Below, piece after piece: positions 6,344 to 9,264 of a stretch of 9,264 nucleotides of DNA. A program made the position numbers and the translations under genes. This stretch comes from JBFKOL01 sp041628815 (GTDB lineage: Bacteria; Bacteroidota; Bacteroidia; Chitinophagales; Saprospiraceae). Where the stretch lies: the NCBI GenBank assembly GCA_041628815.1, contig JBFKOL010000161.1:1-9264 (forward strand). Direction: 5' to 3'. Within the stretch, counting starts at the first letter, position 1. Every line of letters begins with the position of its first letter. Below the pieces are notes generated by a model. The model had not been told where the DNA came from, made no database searches, and saw only the letters and a list, made by a program, of their open reading frames with translations.

Positions 6344-6358
6344 CGAAACAATTTTCAA
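6329..6358 (-). repeat. xth: Imperfect 15-nt tandem duplication at the xth start
   Basis: On the minus strand TTGAAAATTGTTTCG (6358-6344) is directly followed by ATGAAGATTGTTTCG (6343-6329), with 13 of 15 bases identical. Both copies read MKIVS in the same frame, so the xth reading frame has two stacked starts. The TGA of the upstream Fe-S/CDGSH gene lies inside the first copy (TTGA). Confidence 0.9.
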
Positions 6359-6759
6359 TCAGAAAATCCGGTATTCTTATGAGTTCCGTCGCAATAAGGC
6401 TTGTTGCCTGAAGCTCCACAGCGACACAAGGCTATCCTCGGTTTCTTACTTACGGGAGATTCCCCTAAATAATCCATGTCCACCTCTCCTTCAACCATGA
6501 TCGGTCCATTGCGTATATACGTAATCTTGACAGCAGAATCTGTCTTTTTCACTGGTTCTGTGCCAAGGGAAAGAGCTCCTGAAGGACAACGTGCCACAAC
6601 TTCCCTGATGCGATCCTCTTCACCCCCGTCCAGGTCGATCCACGGTTTATCTCGCGGCTTAAAAACAGATGGTAAGCCTTTTACACAGTTACCAGAATGA
6701 ATGCATAGGTCAGACTTCCAGATCACGGTCAGTCCTTCTTTGGTATATTTCTTTTCCAT
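6355..6759 (-). CDS. Divergent mono-cluster ferredoxin domain fused to a CDGSH iron-sulfur domain
   Basis: Two small Fe-S modules lie in a 134-residue protein. The N-terminal part matches the Fer4_19 pattern: YTKEGLTVIWKSDLCIHSGNC, GLPSVF, KPWIDL and CPSGAL, with Cys19, Cys25 and Cys58 as likely ligands. The fourth ligand is not obvious; His21 lies in the same loop. The C-terminal part (about 75-134) is a CDGSH domain with NGPIMVEGEV followed by CRCGASGNKPYCDGTH, so Cys112, Cys114, Cys123 and His127 would hold a [2Fe-2S] cluster. The family is linked to electron transfer or Fe-S handling; the partner here is unknown. ATG 6759 is the first start and is preceded by an A-rich stretch. Its stop overlaps the alternative TTG start of xth, so it heads a likely three-gene operon with xth and the SRPBCC gene. 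Confidence 0.92.
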   Translation of the reverse strand: MEKKYTKEGLTVIWKSDLCIHSGNCVKGLPSVFKPRDKPWIDLDGGEEDRIREVVARCPSGALSLGTEPVKKTDSAVKITYIRNGPIMVEGEVDMDYLGESPVSKKPRIALCRCGASGNKPYCDGTHKNTGFSD

Positions 6760-6763
6760 AGTC

Positions 6764-6795
6764 TTTTGTGGTGATTGATTACGAGATTATGTTTC
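6764..6795 (+). promoter_or_regulatory. Candidate Bacteroidota promoter for the hypothetical gene-purN pair
   Basis: TTTTG at 6764-6768, a 19-nt spacer and TATGTTTC at 6788-6795 resemble the Bacteroidota -33 TTTG / -7 TAnnTTTG layout with one mismatch in the last base. Transcription would start near 6800, 60 to 115 nt ahead of the possible starts of the plus-strand gene. It lies in the divergent region 6760-6914, which otherwise shows nothing recognisable; no equally good site was seen for the minus-strand CDGSH operon. Confidence 0.4.
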
Positions 6796-6914
6796 GCTCA
6801 AGATAAGCCGTTGCGGCCACCTAAGAAAATACGCATGGATCGTTTACTAATTAAATCATAATGCATGTCGCAGAGTTGATGCACATGATATATTTCCCTA
6901 TCTTCCTATTGATG

Positions 6915-7595
6915 ATGCGTCGATCTCTGTTGCCGGTTTTTTTGATTGCTCTTTTCCTGGCCAATAAGAGCGGTGTCATAGATATCAGTTTTTTGACCAT
7001 TCAAGGATATGAACTTAAGGAGACCATACTCAACTACGGATGGCATTACAGGTACGGCGATCCGTTCACCTCTGGCGAAACCATTCAAAACAGACATTAT
7101 GAAGATGCATCTTTTACCTTAAGGCCCAGGTATGACCACATGTTGAAAAAAGACCTTTCAGACCTGGTTGCCCGCACAGAAGCGGTCCAACTAATTGATC
7201 ATGAAACGCGTACAATGGTCACAGATAAATACGGTATCCAAATATGTTTGGACCACAAGATATTTACCAGCAAAGACTCTTCTCTTTTCAAGAAAATTGT
7301 GAACATGGATATTCTTTATCAGTTGGAATTGTACGACAAAGAGTGGTGTGATCTGATATATTCCTCCAGCAGCAGCAAATATTGGATAAGGAATGAATTG
7401 ATAGTGACAGGATATACATCACCAGGATTTTTAACCAATAAATTGGACGAACTGATGTATTCACAAGTATCATCAAGGGTGAAGGGATTTATTGAACGCT
7501 ACGAAAATCCTTCGAGCAGACAACGTTTCTGGGAAAAAACACCTGAAAACTCCCCATCAGGTGGTGCAGTTAAAGCAAACTGGATCCTAAAATGA
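6915..7595 (+). CDS. Hypothetical exported or membrane-anchored protein coupled to purN
   Basis: I do not recognise a family. The likely N terminus is MRRSLLPVFLIALFLANKSG, a basic start plus a hydrophobic segment typical of a signal peptide or anchor, giving about 226 residues. ATG 6861 would add 18 residues including another hydrophobic run (MIYFPIFLLMM), so a two-stretch membrane N terminus is possible. The rest is soluble, charged and rich in Tyr, Ser and Asp, with a five-Ser run (YSSSSSKYW) and a polar C terminus (EKTPENSPSGG). No lipobox, metal site or repeat is visible. The stop overlaps the purN start (ATGA), implying coupled translation, but nothing in the sequence ties it to purine synthesis. 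The long open frame and the coupling argue for a real gene. Confidence 0.7.
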   Translation: MRRSLLPVFLIALFLANKSGVIDISFLTIQGYELKETILNYGWHYRYGDPFTSGETIQNRHYEDASFTLRPRYDHMLKKDLSDLVARTEAVQLIDHETRTMVTDKYGIQICLDHKIFTSKDSSLFKKIVNMDILYQLELYDKEWCDLIYSSSSSKYWIRNELIVTGYTSPGFLTNKLDELMYSQVSSRVKGFIERYENPSSRQRFWEKTPENSPSGGAVKANWILK

Positions 7596-8170
7596 CAAGA
7601 ATAGCCATATTTGCCTCAGGAAGAGGATCGAATGCTATCAAAATACATCAATATGGTATAAATACGGGTTTCTTCGAAGTAAGTCTAATTGTATCAAATA
7701 AGAAGAATGCTGGCGTCATCGACTATGCAAGGACCCATGAAATTCCATTCACGATTATCGACCGGGCCACCCTTTACGATTCCGAGACCATAGCTGATGA
7801 ACTCATCCAAGCCGAGATTGACCTTATCGTTCTTGCAGGTTTTCTTTGGCTCGTACCTGGCTATCTGGTAGACAGCTTTCCCGGAAGGATCATCAATATT
7901 CACCCGGCGCTTCTGCCGGCCTATGGGGGGAAGGGCATGTACGGGAAATTTGTTCATCAGGCAGTTGAGCAAGCTGGAGAGGCCTTCAGTGGTATCACCA
8001 TACATTACGTGAATAAAGTTTACGACGACGGGGCATTTATACTTCAGACCAGGACGCCTGTAAATGGATTGACAGCCGAGAAAATCGGTGAAGAAGTTCT
8101 TAAGTTGGAACATTTTTTTTACCCCAGGGTAATAGGAGAATTGGCATCCCACTTCAAAGCTGCGGGATAA
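7592..8170 (+). CDS. purN: Phosphoribosylglycinamide formyltransferase (GAR transformylase)
   Basis: This enzyme transfers a formyl group from 10-formyltetrahydrofolate to GAR in de novo purine synthesis. At 192 residues it has the usual PurN length. Motifs are IAIFASGRGSNA (phosphate-binding loop, residues 4-15), LIVLAGFLWLVP (folate-site region), INIHPALLPAYGGKGMYG (Asn102 and His104, matching catalytic Asn106/His108 of E. coli), SGITIHYVN and YDDGAFILQ (Asp145, matching Asp144). The AYGGKGMYG form of the loop is, from memory, common in Bacteroidota. Its ATG overlaps the stop of the unknown exported-protein gene, so expression probably depends on the upstream promoter. A run of eight T lies in the HFFYP codons at 8113-8120, and the last 52 nt overlap the convergent PLP enzyme gene. 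Confidence 0.97.
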   Translation: MTRIAIFASGRGSNAIKIHQYGINTGFFEVSLIVSNKKNAGVIDYARTHEIPFTIIDRATLYDSETIADELIQAEIDLIVLAGFLWLVPGYLVDSFPGRIINIHPALLPAYGGKGMYGKFVHQAVEQAGEAFSGITIHYVNKVYDDGAFILQTRTPVNGLTAEKIGEEVLKLEHFFYPRVIGELASHFKAAG

Positions 8171-9111
8171 TCAGCCGCAATTTTGTCGCGGTAGTTGTAC
8201 AAGTATCCTGCCAGTCCATAAAGGCCACCGGTATGGACGAATATCACCTTTGACCCTTTGGCAAAAAAGCCGGCATTGACCAATTCAAAAAGGGTCATGA
8301 CTCCTCTGGCCGTATAGATCGGGTCGAGCAAAATACTATGACGGTTCCAAAAATCTCCGATGAAAGGCAGAATGCGACGATCGTAAGAGGCAAAGCCTAC
8401 ATCTGGCAAGGATGGGAAAACCTGAACGGGCCTGTTGGGAGAAATCCAGTCGAGGGCAGTAAGTTCATGGGGTATCTTTTTCAAGGCCGAAAAAGCACAA
8501 ACCATCACCTTATTGGGTATATGTTCGGCCAATGCAGCAGCTGTTGTACCCGTTCCTAAACAAGTGAAAGTATGAGTGATGACCTTGTCGGTTTGTGCAG
8601 ATATTTCTGACCAGATTTCCCCAAGGCCTTCAAATGCTGCCATCCCGGCTCCACCCTCAGGTATGACGAGGTCCCCCCTGTTCCACTTCTTGAAGTCCTG
8701 TTGTATTGCGCGATATTCGGCAGGTGATGCAATTTGTATTTTCATCCCCAATTGTCTCAGTTCCCGGATTACAGGATTCGACTCGTCGAGAATATGACTT
8801 CTAACTATACCGATTGACGGTATCCCGAGGAGATGAGCAACCCCGGCAACAGCAAGTAAGTGATTGGAGAAAGCTCCGCCAAAAGATATGATCCGGTGTG
8901 GTCTTTCTCGAGAATATGCCTTGAGGAAACCCAGCATTTTCCGCCATTTGTTTCCAGAGATCAATGGATGAATCAGATCATCTCTTTTGAACCAAAGTTC
9001 TATATCCCGATCTGCCAAGTGGTCCTCTTCAAGGAATTGAAGTGGAGATGGAAGAGTGAGATACGCCCTTACATCTGATAAATCAGGAGAATTACGGGTT
9101 GATGATGACAA
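8119..9111 (-). CDS. PLP-dependent D-cysteine desulfhydrase / ACC deaminase family enzyme
   Basis: Fold-type II PLP enzymes of this family deaminate D-cysteine (to pyruvate, sulfide and ammonia), ACC or related amino acids; sequence alone does not settle which. The 330-residue protein shows LPSPLQFLEE, LWFKRDDLIHPLISGNKWRKM with the PLP lysine Lys55, SFGGAFSNH (Ser82, Asn83, substrate/cofactor loop), IPEGGAG, the phosphate-binding loop CLGTGTTAAAL and HTGGLYGLAGYL. TTG 9111 is the start used because no ATG or GTG precedes LPSPLQ in frame; it overlaps the stop of the upstream minus-strand gene by 20 nt, so start-stop coupling is likely. The C-terminal tail of about 30 residues after HTGG runs into purN. 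Given the genome type, D-cysteine or broad amino-acid desulfhydration is more likely than ACC use, but this is an inference. Confidence 0.9.
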   Translation of the reverse strand: MSSSTRNSPDLSDVRAYLTLPSPLQFLEEDHLADRDIELWFKRDDLIHPLISGNKWRKMLGFLKAYSRERPHRIISFGGAFSNHLLAVAGVAHLLGIPSIGIVRSHILDESNPVIRELRQLGMKIQIASPAEYRAIQQDFKKWNRGDLVIPEGGAGMAAFEGLGEIWSEISAQTDKVITHTFTCLGTGTTAAALAEHIPNKVMVCAFSALKKIPHELTALDWISPNRPVQVFPSLPDVGFASYDRRILPFIGDFWNRHSILLDPIYTARGVMTLFELVNAGFFAKGSKVIFVHTGGLYGLAGYLYNYRDKIAADYPAALKWDANSPITLG

Positions 9112-9264
9112 ATCTGCGCGTGAAAAGTTTGTTATTTTGACTGTCGGCCAGAGAATAAATGTAAGTCCCTTTCGGCAGAAAACTGAAGTCTTCTACCATG
9201 GTCATGTTTCTGGAAACATCATAATCCTGCCGCCATATGGGTTTGCCAATGATGTTGTAAATCG
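9092..9264 (-). CDS. C-terminal fragment of a secreted protein with a T9SS type A-like sorting domain (5' end outside window)
   Basis: Reading from the right edge (first whole codon 9262-9260) gives 56 residues ending TAA at 9092-9094. The stretch begins IYNIIGKPIWRQ, continues through FLPKGTYIYSL and ends KLFTRRFVIINP. This is the beta-sandwich pattern of T9SS C-terminal sorting tails: a YN-hydrophobic-G strand, an LPxGxY turn, then a basic strand at the extreme C terminus. Such tails direct cargo across the outer membrane and are cleaved off. The cargo lies beyond the window. The frame overlaps the downstream PLP enzyme's TTG start by 20 nt. This is the clearest phylum marker in the window. 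Confidence 0.8.
   Translation of the reverse strand, partial: IYNIIGKPIWRQDYDVSRNMTMVEDFSFLPKGTYIYSLADSQNNKLFTRRFVIINP

Noticed and set aside
8113..8120. T8 run as an intrinsic terminator
   Set aside because: It lies inside purN codons (HFFYP) and has no GC-rich stem before it.
7694..8152. Open frame of about 152 codons antisense to purN
   Set aside because: It is a mirror of the well-supported purN frame, with no recognisable domain.
1..9264. CRISPR arrays, tRNA/rRNA genes, transposases, toxin-antitoxin or defence genes
   Set aside because: None could be seen: no regularly spaced repeats, cloverleaf-like segments, terminal inverted repeats or characteristic protein motifs.

Overview
The window looks like a piece of a Bacteroidota chromosome, possibly from a Saprospiria- or Chitinophagia-like lineage, though rank below phylum is a guess. 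Evidence: a minus-strand reading frame entering from the right edge ends in a typical type IX secretion (T9SS) C-terminal sorting tail; upstream regions carry TAnnTTTG-type -7 boxes; PurN has the short Bacteroidota-like form; most starts lack a strong Shine-Dalgarno; and the iron-sulfur protein is a mono-cluster ferredoxin/CDGSH fusion. No rRNA, tRNA, CRISPR, insertion sequence or phage gene was seen. Genes are packed tightly, with several 4-nt start/stop overlaps and three tail-to-tail junctions of 29, 0 and minus 52 nt.

Layout. (1) Positions 2-1055, plus strand: the end of a sugar-phosphate isomerase/epimerase-like TIM-barrel protein, then a compact, probably lipid-anchored formylglycine-generating-enzyme (FGE/SUMF1) domain protein that keeps both active-site cysteines. 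(2) 1056-2636, minus strand: a GAF - AAA+ - Fis-type HTH regulator of the sigma-54 enhancer-binding-protein family whose ATPase is badly degenerated. (3) 2637-2917: a 281-nt divergent control region with one good -7 box and a possible small ORF. (4) 2918-4992, plus strand: a two-gene arginine/ornithine catabolic operon, ornithine aminotransferase (rocD) overlapping a ureohydrolase by 4 nt. (5) 5022-6759, minus strand, transcribed right to left: [Fe-S]/CDGSH protein, exodeoxyribonuclease III (xth), membrane-anchored SRPBCC protein. (6) 6760-6914: divergent control region with a candidate promoter. (7) 6915-8170, plus strand: an unrecognised exported or membrane-anchored protein translationally coupled to purN. 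(8) 8119-9111, minus strand: a PLP-dependent D-cysteine desulfhydrase/ACC deaminase family enzyme whose 3' end overlaps purN, preceded by the T9SS-tailed gene that enters at the right edge.

How they may work together. The ureohydrolase (probably arginase) would turn arginine into ornithine and urea, and RocD would turn ornithine into glutamate semialdehyde. The regulator diverges from this operon, like Bacillus subtilis RocR and its rocDEF operon, but it appears to have lost ATP hydrolysis and sigma-54 contact, so it more likely acts as a ligand-sensing DNA-binding protein. The Fe-S/xth/SRPBCC set is a plausible co-transcribed stress or maintenance unit, but no joint function can be read from the sequence. 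I see no complete novel defence or mobile system. The most unusual items are the pseudo-ATPase regulator facing a roc-type operon, the Cys-rich insertion in RocD, the duplicated start of xth, and the overlapping gene ends.
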